This document shows positions 8,181 to 14,317 of a DNA stretch of 24,741 nt, one piece after another. A program made the translations under genes and the position numbers. Source of the DNA: DASYYE01 sp035946955 (GTDB lineage: Bacteria; Actinomycetota; Actinomycetes; Streptosporangiales; Streptosporangiaceae); contig DASYYE010000064.1 in NCBI GenBank assembly GCA_035946955.1, forward strand, positions 1 through 24,741, written 5' to 3'. The notes beneath the pieces are model-generated. The model had not been told where the DNA came from. It saw only the letters and a list, made by a program, of their open reading frames with translations, and searched no databases. The number at the start of each line of letters is the position of its first letter. Position 1 is the stretch's first letter.

Positions 8181-8538
8181 CACAACCCTCGGATTCCACG
8201 ACGACAGGGCATGCAAAACTGCGCCCGCAGCGGCCGACGTTCCTTCCCCTGCCCGCGAGGGGCTTCAGGCAGGTTCCCGCTCAGGAACGTCGATGGCACC
8301 AGGCTCAAGGGTGACAGAACAATCTTAGCCATGGTATCTGATTCACACGCCACCGCGGCAAGTTAATTTTTGTGAAAAGACCTTTCCACATATTTTACAA
8401 GGCCAGGCCTCCCTTACCTTGGCCTTTCATCGGTTGGTGGTGGCTGACCAATGCGTCCACTAGCGAAGTGCTCCTGGCCTGAGGCGTTTGAGGGCTAGGG
8501 AATGTCGGCCCAGCCCGGTCCGCCAGTGCCCGCAGCTG

Positions 8539-8578
8539 CGCAAGCCCGCTTGCGACACGGAGCCGCCGTCATCGGCGG
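8539..8578 (-). terminator. Tandem hairpins downstream of the response regulator
   Basis: CGCAAG-CCCG-CTTGCG (8539-8554) and CCGCCG-TCAT-CGGCGG (8563-8578) are two perfect 6-bp stems with 4-nt loops, about 110-145 nt past the response-regulator stop. There is no U-tract, which is common for actinobacterial terminators. They would explain why regulator and kinase are not tightly co-transcribed. Confidence 0.35.
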
Positions 8579-8630
8579 TGACTTCCGGCCCTTCAGCCAG
8601 CCGTAACCCCTACGGGCGGGGGCAAGGCAT

Positions 8631-8647
8631 TGACAACGTTGTTGTCA
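8631..8647. promoter_or_regulatory. Palindromic operator-like site
   Basis: TGACAAC-gtt-GTTGTCA is a perfect 7-bp inverted repeat with a 3-bp centre, the size and style of a TetR- or MarR-family operator. It sits 38 bp beyond the 3' end of the response regulator gene rather than in front of a gene, and no TetR or MarR gene lies in the window. Confidence 0.4.
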
Positions 8648-8684
8648 TACGGCCTCAAGGCCGCGGCTGGGCGGGGTCATCCCG

Positions 8685-9470
8685 TCACCCCCAATGATGT
8701 GGGCTTACCTCGGGGAGTCTTCCGCTCCGGGTGCCAACACGGTGGGCGGACAGGCGCGGGGCCTCGATCAGTGCCGCGGAAACGGCCTTGTTGACGGCGT
8801 CGATGCGGGACACCGCGTCGAGCTTGACGAAGATGTTGCGCAGGTGGCGCTTTACCGTGGCCTCTGTCAGGGAGAGCCTGGCCGCGATCTGCGCGTTGCT
8901 CATCGCCTGCGCGACCAGGGTGAGGACCGCCCGTTCACGATCGGACAGTGCGTCGCTGGAGTACCCCTGGGCGCCCGTCAGGCTGGCATGCGACACCGAC
9001 AGGGCGATCCTGCCGTTGTCAGCGCACGCGGTGCGGACCGCGGTCACCAGTTCCTGCCGGGTCACGCTCTTGAGGAGGTAGCCGCGGATGCCCAGTGCGA
9101 GCAGGGTGCGCAGCAACACCGGGCCGTCATGCATGCTGAGCACGACCACCCGCGTGGCGGGCGAGACCTCGTGGAGGCGGCGGACGGTGGTGGCCGCATC
9201 GTCCCCGGGGATCTCGATGTCGAGCAGGAGTATGTGGGGCGTGGTCTCGGCGGCCAGTACGACAGCGCCTTCGCTGTCCCCGGCTTCGCCGACCACTCTC
9301 AGGTCGGGTTCTGCCTCCAGGATTTCCCGTACCCCCGAACGCACCAGCACATGGTCGTCGACAAGTGCGATGGTGATCGCCTCACCTGGTTGATGTGTCC
9401 GTACCCCGTGGTGCAGTCGGGGCGCGATGTCTGTTACCCGCATTTCAGTAACCCCCGTCTCGCGCGGCAT
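8685..9470 (-). CDS. NarL/FixJ-type two-component response regulator
   Basis: The 261-residue protein has a receiver domain (about residues 32-150) with the acidic pair D38-D39 in ALVDDH, phospho-acceptor D84 in LLLDIEIPG, S112 and K134 in RGYLLKS, and a C-terminal LuxR-type helix-turn-helix (LSDRERAVLTLVAQAMSNAQ then IAARLSLTEATVKRHLRNIF). Its natural partner is the NarL-type kinase encoded next on the same strand. ATG 9470 is chosen because GGAGGG lies 7 nt upstream; the frame stays open much further upstream, but that part overlaps the lectin fragment in another frame and is not coding-like. The roughly 30 residues before the receiver domain are unusual but short. Confidence 0.92.
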   Translation of the reverse strand: MPRETGVTEMRVTDIAPRLHHGVRTHQPGEAITIALVDDHVLVRSGVREILEAEPDLRVVGEAGDSEGAVVLAAETTPHILLLDIEIPGDDAATTVRRLHEVSPATRVVVLSMHDGPVLLRTLLALGIRGYLLKSVTRQELVTAVRTACADNGRIALSVSHASLTGAQGYSSDALSDRERAVLTLVAQAMSNAQIAARLSLTEATVKRHLRNIFVKLDAVSRIDAVNKAVSAALIEAPRLSAHRVGTRSGRLPEVSPHHWG

Positions 9471-9724
9471 CGTAGAACCCTCCGGTGGGAGGGCGGTGCA
9501 CGACCGGACCTCACCCTGGTCCGCACGATGGTCCGGTGCCGCCCTGGTGGTGCCTGGCCAGCGAAGACCCGACCGCTGTGCCAACAAGATCCTCAGGAAC
9601 GGGTAGAAACATCGTAGTTGCAGGCGGAACAGTCCGAATTTCGTGTTTATTGTGATAAGTGGACAAACCTGGTAGGCGGTGAACCGGCGGCACACCACCA
9701 CACCAAAGGCTCCTGAGATTCTCC

Positions 9725-10042
9725 TCAGAGGCTCCCTCCGAGCTGGACCCAGCCGACCCAGCCCACGCTGCCGCTGTGGTACGTGTGCGCCAGCTGCCGG
9801 TTGGAGTCCTCGGACAGGACTTCGGGTGTCCCGCTGGCATTGACGAATGCCTTGGGGCTGCCCAGGACGGTGCCACCCATGGTCGATGGGGACGACCACC
9901 CGGTGGAGCCGTTGGCCGCGATCTGGTACACGTGCCCGAGTCCACCGTTGGCCTGCCGGTAGAACACCTCGACCAGCCGTCCGGGCTGCCCGCGTGCTGC
10001 CAGGCATGGACCCGTCCATGAAACAAGCTGATTGACAATCAT
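9725..10042 (-). CDS. Small PLL-type beta-propeller lectin fragment
   Basis: This 105-residue frame starts at ATG 10042 with AGGA 6 nt upstream. It contains two repeats typical of PLL/tectonin-like sugar-binding propellers: GRLVEVFYRQANGGLGHVYQ followed by GWSSPSTMGG, then a weaker copy TPEVLSEDSNRQLAHTYH followed by GWVGWVQLGG. Full propellers have six or seven blades, so this is either a miniature gene or the surviving end of a larger secreted lectin; the frame stays open upstream of the ATG (reading GTQDSTGSF), which favours a fragment. No signal peptide is seen. It sits in a run of broken genes. Confidence 0.55.
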   Translation of the reverse strand: MIVNQLVSWTGPCLAARGQPGRLVEVFYRQANGGLGHVYQIAANGSTGWSSPSTMGGTVLGSPKAFVNASGTPEVLSEDSNRQLAHTYHSGSVGWVGWVQLGGSL

Positions 10043-10448
10043 GAAGCTTCCTGTGGAATCTTGAGTGCCGATGCCTCGTCGGCGGCAGAACCCCTGCCCG
10101 AGGTACTTCTGGTCATGTCTTCCTTCCGTGGCTTCCGCTGAGCCTGTTTCGGACTCGTTGACAGCATGCGAAGGGCCGTCCTTGATCTGTCCTCGTTTCG
10201 TCCCCGGGCCGGCCTGCCCGTGTGGTGCGCGCTATCCCGTATGCAGTCCGACGAACTGGACTTGACCGGCGGCCATCGTGCTGTGGATGCCGTGCGCGCA
10301 GGTGGGGCCCACCGCTATCACGGAATCGGCAACTGAGCGGCGAGCAGTGCTGCCTCCTGGGCATGGCCGGTGGTGTTGGGTGGAACCACTCCTGGAAGGT
10401 CGCGAAGCTGGGACTCTGGACGAGGTTCTGCGGCTCGCTTCCCATCGT
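10043..10448. other. 406-bp region without an intact gene
   Basis: Several short frames exist on both strands, but none has a ribosome site or recognisable domain. The region lies on the same strand between a signal-peptide stub (start 10739) and the lectin fragment (start 10042), and most likely contains frameshifted remains of one or both secreted proteins. Confidence 0.4.
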
Positions 10449-10739
10449 CTAGGACAGCGCTACTGAAACGATCCTGTCCCGCTTCAACCGCGGGGACTGC
10501 CAGGGGCGAGGAGGCCGCGGCACAGCACTGGCAGCGGCATCGCGCCCGGTGGCAACCCGCGAGCCAGCGGCCCACGCGTCATCGGGCCCGGTGGCGGTGA
10601 CGGGGAACAGGGAGCCACCTGGGTCATCGAAGCCGATCCGCCAGCCCGGGGTGCCTGCCGCGCCTGCGGCCGGGAAGCTAGCCGCCGTCCCCAGCAAGAC
10701 GGCGGCACCGGCCACTACCCACCTGACCAGACCGCTCAT
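10449..10739 (-). pseudogene. Truncated secreted protein stub with signal peptide
   Basis: A strong GGAGG lies 7 nt before ATG 10739. The frame gives a Sec-type signal peptide (VRWVVAGAAVLLGTAASFPA, then AGA) followed by GWRIGFDDPGGSLFPVTATG and PDDAWAAGSRVATG. The GPDDAWAAG signature is typical of large secreted actinobacterial proteins with beta-propeller-like repeats. After about residue 75 the composition becomes Pro/Arg-rich and the frame stops at 96 residues, so the gene appears frameshifted or truncated. The original product was probably several hundred residues long. Confidence 0.55.
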
Positions 10740-11026
10740 CGCGGAACCTCCTTCGCCGCGAGGTCGTTGCGCCTTATCTGCGCCCAGCGCAGCAGCCTCA
10801 GCGGCATCATCGCCGTAGCGTCTGGAGAAACTCTGGAGGGTTCCGCGGGCCCAGCGCGCAATGCCGTCGTAAGGTGCGGGTCTGGCCGCATTCAGCAGGA
10901 TCCCGGCACCTGCCGGCCGCAGCCAGCCGCGGTGGCACCAGGAGGGCGTCGGCGAACGGGGCCAGCGCGCGGCCACCGGTCGGGTCGGCGGTTGCCTGGC
11001 CCCGCCCGGCAGGGAAGGGTGGATGG
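10740..11026. other. Gap between the signal-peptide stub and the HAD fragment
   Basis: No intact gene is seen in this stretch of just under 300 bp. It contains the strong ribosome site of the stub (GGAGG, about 10747-10751) and, on the minus strand, the short multicopper-oxidase-like scrap listed separately. Confidence 0.4.
10918..10986 (-). pseudogene. Possible multicopper oxidase N-terminal scrap
   Basis: One minus-strand frame reads DPTGGRALAPFADALL then VPPRLAA. The phrase PF-x-D-x-L-x-VPP-x-L is the usual opening of CotA/bilirubin-oxidase-type multicopper oxidases. Homology is lost after about 25 residues and the region upstream is the antisense of the HAD fragment. This is a weak call based on one short motif. 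Confidence 0.22.
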
Positions 11027-11266
11027 GTGATCGAGGCCGTCGTGTTCGACCTGGATGGGGTGCTGGTCGATTCCGAGCCGGTGTGGGAGCAGGTGCGGCG
11101 GCAGGTGGTGGCCGAGTATGGCGGCCACTGGGCCCCGGACGCGCAGCAGCGGCTGATGGGCATGAGCACCGGGGAATGGGCCCGCTGCCTCAGTCACGGC
11201 CTGGGCACCAGCCTGCCGCCGCACCACCTCCTGATGGACGGCCCGCTCCTGACGGCCCAAATATGA
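11027..11266 (+). pseudogene. HAD-superfamily phosphatase, N-terminal fragment
   Basis: The frame from GTG 11027 opens with VIEAVVFDLDGVLVDSEPVW, the DxDG nucleophile motif of beta-phosphoglucomutase-like HAD hydrolases, followed by a cap-domain start (RLMGMSTGEWARCLSHGLGT). After about residue 65 the sequence no longer looks like the family and it stops at 79 residues, where about 220 are expected. The motifs bearing the conserved Lys and the second Asp pair are missing, so the product cannot be active. The break near 11220-11266 coincides with the left edge of the compositionally different island. Confidence 0.75.
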
Positions 11267-11301
11267 GCCCTTGTCCGCTGAGCTGGGATCAGAATGCTTC
11301 T

Positions 11302-11784
11302 ATGGCAGATGTTTCCATCTATGTAGCGGTAATTGCCGCAGCCGCCGGAGTCGCCGGAGCTGCGGTTCCCACACTCACGGTCATGGTTCGTGACGTAGCC
11401 CAGGCGAAGCGCGACAGGAATGACCGGCTAACGGATAGGTGGCAGCAGGCGTGCCTGGACCTGGTGCGCTCGGCTCAACAGTTGCGCACGAAGGTGGTGG
11501 ACGCTGCCCAGTACCATGGCCCAGAGATGGCAGGCCGTCTTGAAGAGATCCGTGGCCGCAATGCCGAGGTCCAGGTACACGCAGTAATGACTGGACTCTT
11601 CAGTGCAGAGAGGCTCGGGAGACTCGCCGACGATCTGGCCGAGGCCGCCAGTCAACTCACTACGCTTGCGACAAAGAATGCCAACATGGAGATCGGTGAG
11701 ATGGACCCGAAGCCTGACTCCACGGGATTCAGTGAGAGCATAAAAGCTTTCAGTAAAGCTTTCGTCAGTGAGTCCAGGGGGTAG
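11302..11784 (+). CDS. Small membrane-anchored protein of unknown function
   Basis: This 160-residue protein has one N-terminal transmembrane segment (about residues 4-29, Ala/Val-rich) followed by a charged, helix-rich cytoplasmic part that is probably coiled (QAKRDRNDRLTDRWQQACLD and later AERLGRLADDLAEAASQL). I do not recognise a family. ATG 11302 puts the membrane segment right at the N-terminus; in-frame ATG 11263 is an alternative. Its stop is one nucleotide from the stop of the convergent nSTAND ATPase gene, so the two mRNAs meet tail to tail. The last codons contain a near-duplicate (AAAGCTTTC twice), encoding KAFSKAF. A membrane partner for the neighbouring STAND protein is possible but unproven. 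Confidence 0.65.
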   Translation: MADVSIYVAVIAAAAGVAGAAVPTLTVMVRDVAQAKRDRNDRLTDRWQQACLDLVRSAQQLRTKVVDAAQYHGPEMAGRLEEIRGRNAEVQVHAVMTGLFSAERLGRLADDLAEAASQLTTLATKNANMEIGEMDPKPDSTGFSESIKAFSKAFVSESRG

Positions 11785-11785
11785 C

Positions 11786-13798
11786 TCAATAGCGTTCGGC
11801 CAGATTCTGGCCGGCAATTTCCAATGCAGTTCTGTGCTGGTGTTCCGGCAGCGGGGGGTCAGTTGCGTTGAGGGCGTGCCTTGCCAGCGTTATCGCAGTG
11901 GCCTTGTCACCAGCGAGCGCTTTAGCGCGTGCTGCATACAAGAGCACCGGCCCGTTCCTCGGCGCGTCCTCAAGGGCGCCCTCGATCTCCTTCTCTGCCC
12001 CCGGCTCGCCAAGCTGGGCCTTGGCCAGCCCACGTGCCGCACGGGTCGATGGACGTTCACGGTGGACCACGCGTTCAAGGTCGTGCAGAGCCTCGCGGGA
12101 ATCACCTAGGTCAGCCAGGATTTCGCCGCGGACCTGCAGCGCTTCCTGGTTGCCTCCATCTATCGCGAGTACACCAGTGAGGACTGAGATGGCTGTTCGG
12201 CTCTGGCCCATCACCCACAGGGCCACAGCGAGCTGGGTCTGCACAGTCAGATCGTGGGGAGCCCGATCGGAGGCGGAGCTCAGTTCTTCAACTGCGGCAG
12301 CTGGCTTTCCCTGGGCCAGTAGCATCTGCCCAACCGCTGCGAGCTGACTAGCAACAGCCGGCGTATTCCGTACTGCTTCGAACAGGCGGGCCGCCGACCG
12401 GTAGTGGTTCTCCGCTTCCGAAAGCCGGTCCTGCTCGGACGCCAAGTTGCCGAGCAGCGAATATACTTCGGCTAGGTGCCGAAAGTCCGTGGTCGGCAGG
12501 CCGTGCAGGGCATATCCGGCATAGCGCTGAGCAAGACTGAACTCACCCAGGGCCAGGGCTCGCCCGGCCGACTCGGTGTAGTATTCCGCACCTGCTAGCG
12601 GCGGATGCGAGTCGGTCGCGTGCCGCAACGGCTCAATAAGCCGGTCGCTGAGCAGTTGGTACCAGATAGCTCCTGCTCGCCTTTCGGCGACCAGCAAATA
12701 CCCGTCTTCGAGTGCCCGCAGCACTGCGTTAGGCACGCCCGCGGTGTCAGCGAGGCCTTCGTAAGCGGTCCCACGGGTGCCTCCCGTGGTCACGAAGGTG
12801 CGCACCAGCCAAGCCTGCAACAGTCCTGATGACATGTCGTGGTCGGTGGCGGTGAGCGCTATGAGCTGCCCACAATATGAAGCCAGCGCTGCATCGACCT
12901 CGCCGTACCGGCGTATGTCGTGTTCACTCACGACACTGACTTCAGCGGGCAGTGACTTCCACAAGCTCGAGCACACCGCCTGGAGCAGCGCGGGCTCTAC
13001 GCGATCAAGGTCAATGGAGCGTTCCGTCCCATCGCCGGTCTCGATCTTGCTAGTCATCAAGCCCCTGACCAGCTTCTCGGGAGCCCCTGCCGCAAAGGAC
13101 CGCCAAGTAGCGGTGAGTGGCCGGGTCACGGCGTCAAGCGCCTGATCGTAGTCAAGCGGCCTCAGGTGGAACTGAGCGCCGTTGCCGAGCTCTGCCGTGA
13201 ACAGGTCGACCACTGATTCACGGCAGGAGAGCAGGAGGTGCAGACGCAGTGACCCCCGTGACGACTCCTGCACGGACTCCGCCAGTTCACGGAGGAACTG
13301 GCGGCTGTACACCTGACGGCCAGGCTCTGAACTGGCGAAGAGTTCTTCGGCTTGGTCTATCACCGCGAACACTGTGCCGCCGTGTCGTTCAGTTCGCCGT
13401 GCCACAAATTGCCTGATGGTTACTCCGGCGAGGCTAGTGGCGGCTTCGTTCGGTGACCAAGAGGCGAGGAGCGACTGGGTGTAGGGATTGTGCGGTGGCA
13501 ACGCTGGACGAGGGTACGTCCACCCAGAAAGCAGACGTCCAGGAGCTAAAACGTCATGACTGTCTTCTTGGAGCCGTGGTATCAGGGCTGCGGACAGTAG
13601 TGAACTCTTCCCAGCCCCCGTGTGGCCGTACATAATTGTCAGGTAGTTCGTCCGCCACAGTTCGGCCAGGGTGTCGGCCTCTGAAGCGCGGCCGAAGAAC
13701 AAACCCTGCTCGTGCTGTTGAAACGGACGGGCGCCTGGGTAAGGCCCGTTCGCAGACCACTTCGTCGTGGCGGTCCGAGTCACAAAACGTGCCTTCAT
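11786..13798 (-). CDS. nSTAND1-type ATPase with C-terminal TPR repeats
   Basis: The 670-residue protein opens with the nSTAND1 signature PYPGARPF and LFFGRASEADTLAELW. It has a Walker A motif GHTGAGKSS (58-66) and a Walker B motif GTVFAVIDQAEELF (141-154). Residues from about 400 to the end are helical repeats of the TPR type (HLAEVYSLLGNLASEQDRLS, AEVGQ-like and ALWVMGQSRTAISVL units). STAND NTPases are signal-driven switches in which the repeats sense a ligand and the NTPase domain drives oligomerisation; many act in antiphage or conflict systems. No effector domain is visible at either end. The gene starts 101 nt downstream of the RiPP precursor on the same strand, so co-transcription is likely. 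The ATG follows GGAGG without spacing, so the exact start is uncertain by a few codons. Confidence 0.85.
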   Translation of the reverse strand: MKARFVTRTATTKWSANGPYPGARPFQQHEQGLFFGRASEADTLAELWRTNYLTIMYGHTGAGKSSLLSAALIPRLQEDSHDVLAPGRLLSGWTYPRPALPPHNPYTQSLLASWSPNEAATSLAGVTIRQFVARRTERHGGTVFAVIDQAEELFASSEPGRQVYSRQFLRELAESVQESSRGSLRLHLLLSCRESVVDLFTAELGNGAQFHLRPLDYDQALDAVTRPLTATWRSFAAGAPEKLVRGLMTSKIETGDGTERSIDLDRVEPALLQAVCSSLWKSLPAEVSVVSEHDIRRYGEVDAALASYCGQLIALTATDHDMSSGLLQAWLVRTFVTTGGTRGTAYEGLADTAGVPNAVLRALEDGYLLVAERRAGAIWYQLLSDRLIEPLRHATDSHPPLAGAEYYTESAGRALALGEFSLAQRYAGYALHGLPTTDFRHLAEVYSLLGNLASEQDRLSEAENHYRSAARLFEAVRNTPAVASQLAAVGQMLLAQGKPAAAVEELSSASDRAPHDLTVQTQLAVALWVMGQSRTAISVLTGVLAIDGGNQEALQVRGEILADLGDSREALHDLERVVHRERPSTRAARGLAKAQLGEPGAEKEIEGALEDAPRNGPVLLYAARAKALAGDKATAITLARHALNATDPPLPEHQHRTALEIAGQNLAERY

Positions 13799-13899
13799 CC
13801 TCCGCTCGCGGGAGACAACTCCGCACTACCAGTGTTGCCATGTGGAGGCGTGTCCGCTCAAGTTCCTATGAACCGACATCGTTGTGACTTCTGATTCAC

Positions 13900-14058
13900 T
13901 CAGATGCGGTTGTTGAATCCGTAATGACCACCATCCTGTGCGGGAGCCAAGATCCGGTCCAGCACCTGTGCCAGGGCAGACTCATCAACTTCCTTGATCA
14001 GGTCGTACAGCGAAACACCGCTGACGTCGATCAGGACATCCTCGCCTACGTCGTCCAT
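13900..14058 (-). CDS. FxsA-like cyclophane RiPP precursor peptide with FxNxx terminus
   Basis: The 52-residue peptide starts at ATG 14058 with AGGAG 5 nt upstream. The leader is acidic (MDDVGEDVLIDVSGVSLYDL) and contains DESALAQVLDRIL, which matches the SALAxxLxRxL leader motif of FxsA precursors. The C-terminus is GGHYGFNNRI. Known FxsA peptides end in F-x-S-x-x-COOH, where the radical SAM enzyme FxsB forms a three-residue cyclophane starting at Phe. Here the last five residues are F48-N49-N50-R51-I52, so Asn takes the Ser position, as in the aromatic-x-Asn motifs of other cyclophane peptides. Tyr46 and His45 provide further aromatic side chains. FxsT is divergent, while the rSAM and HExxH genes lie about 2.8 kb away across FxsT. 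Family assignment rests on the leader, the C-terminus and the maturase context. Confidence 0.82.
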   Translation of the reverse strand: MDDVGEDVLIDVSGVSLYDLIKEVDESALAQVLDRILAPAQDGGHYGFNNRI

Positions 14059-14113
14059 GACGGCTCCTTGCGGTGGCACCACTCAGAGGGCCAGCCAGCG
14101 AGGGCATAGAGAT

Positions 14114-14125
14114 CCGCCCGGGCGG
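14114..14125. promoter_or_regulatory. 12-bp GC palindrome in the precursor leader
   Basis: CCGCCCGGGCGG is a perfect palindrome lying between the candidate precursor promoter and its ribosome site, in what would be the 5' untranslated RNA. On the plus strand a T5 run follows at 14134-14139, so it could alternatively act as a weak terminator for plus-strand transcripts. Confidence 0.3.
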
Positions 14126-14154
14126 CGAGCCCTGTTTTTACGATGACATGCCTC

Positions 14155-14187
14155 CTTATAGCTGTCGAGACTTTGATCTCTTCAAAG
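14155..14187 (-). promoter_or_regulatory. Candidate precursor promoter overlapped by an inverted repeat
   Basis: Read on the minus strand, TTGAAG (14185-14180) is followed after 18 nt by CTATAA (14161-14156), a good sigma70-like pair about 100 nt before the precursor ATG. A perfect inverted repeat, CTTTGA-tctct-TCAAAG (14171-14187), covers the -35 box and could be a repressor or activator site. The island has no obvious DNA-binding regulator, so the binder is unknown. Confidence 0.45.
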
Positions 14188-14305
14188 TAGGAACATCAGG
14201 ATCTATCCCGGCCCACGGGTCACACGCGGCACATCACTAACGCCTGAGGTACGAGCCTCTCTGGGTCAGCCCTGGTACGTCATTTCACATCGGCGCAACG
14301 AAGCA

Positions 14306-14311
14306 TAGGAT
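14306..14311 (+). promoter_or_regulatory. -10 box for a probable leaderless fxsT transcript
   Basis: TAGGAT fits the actinobacterial TANNNT -10 consensus and ends 6 nt before the GTG start at 14318, so transcription would begin at or next to the start codon. No Shine-Dalgarno sequence precedes that GTG. A -35 match is weak (TTTCAC region, about 14283-14288). Confidence 0.5.
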
Positions 14312-14317
14312 GACCCT

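Larger units (their letters stand above)
8181..8684. other. 504-bp gap between response regulator and kinase genes
   Basis: No convincing gene is seen. The gap holds an unusually AT-rich stretch (about 8363-8400) that probably contains the kinase promoter, an inverted repeat AAGGCCA/TGGCCTT (8399-8426, 14-nt spacer), two tandem GC hairpins (8539-8578) and a 17-bp palindromic operator-like site (8631-8647). Short open frames across it lack ribosome sites and coding character. Confidence 0.5.

Noticed and set aside
11700..11784. FxS-like end (AFVSESRG) of the small membrane protein as a second FxsA precursor
   Set aside because: The motif is followed by four residues rather than two, there is no FxsA leader, and the protein is a 160-residue membrane protein.
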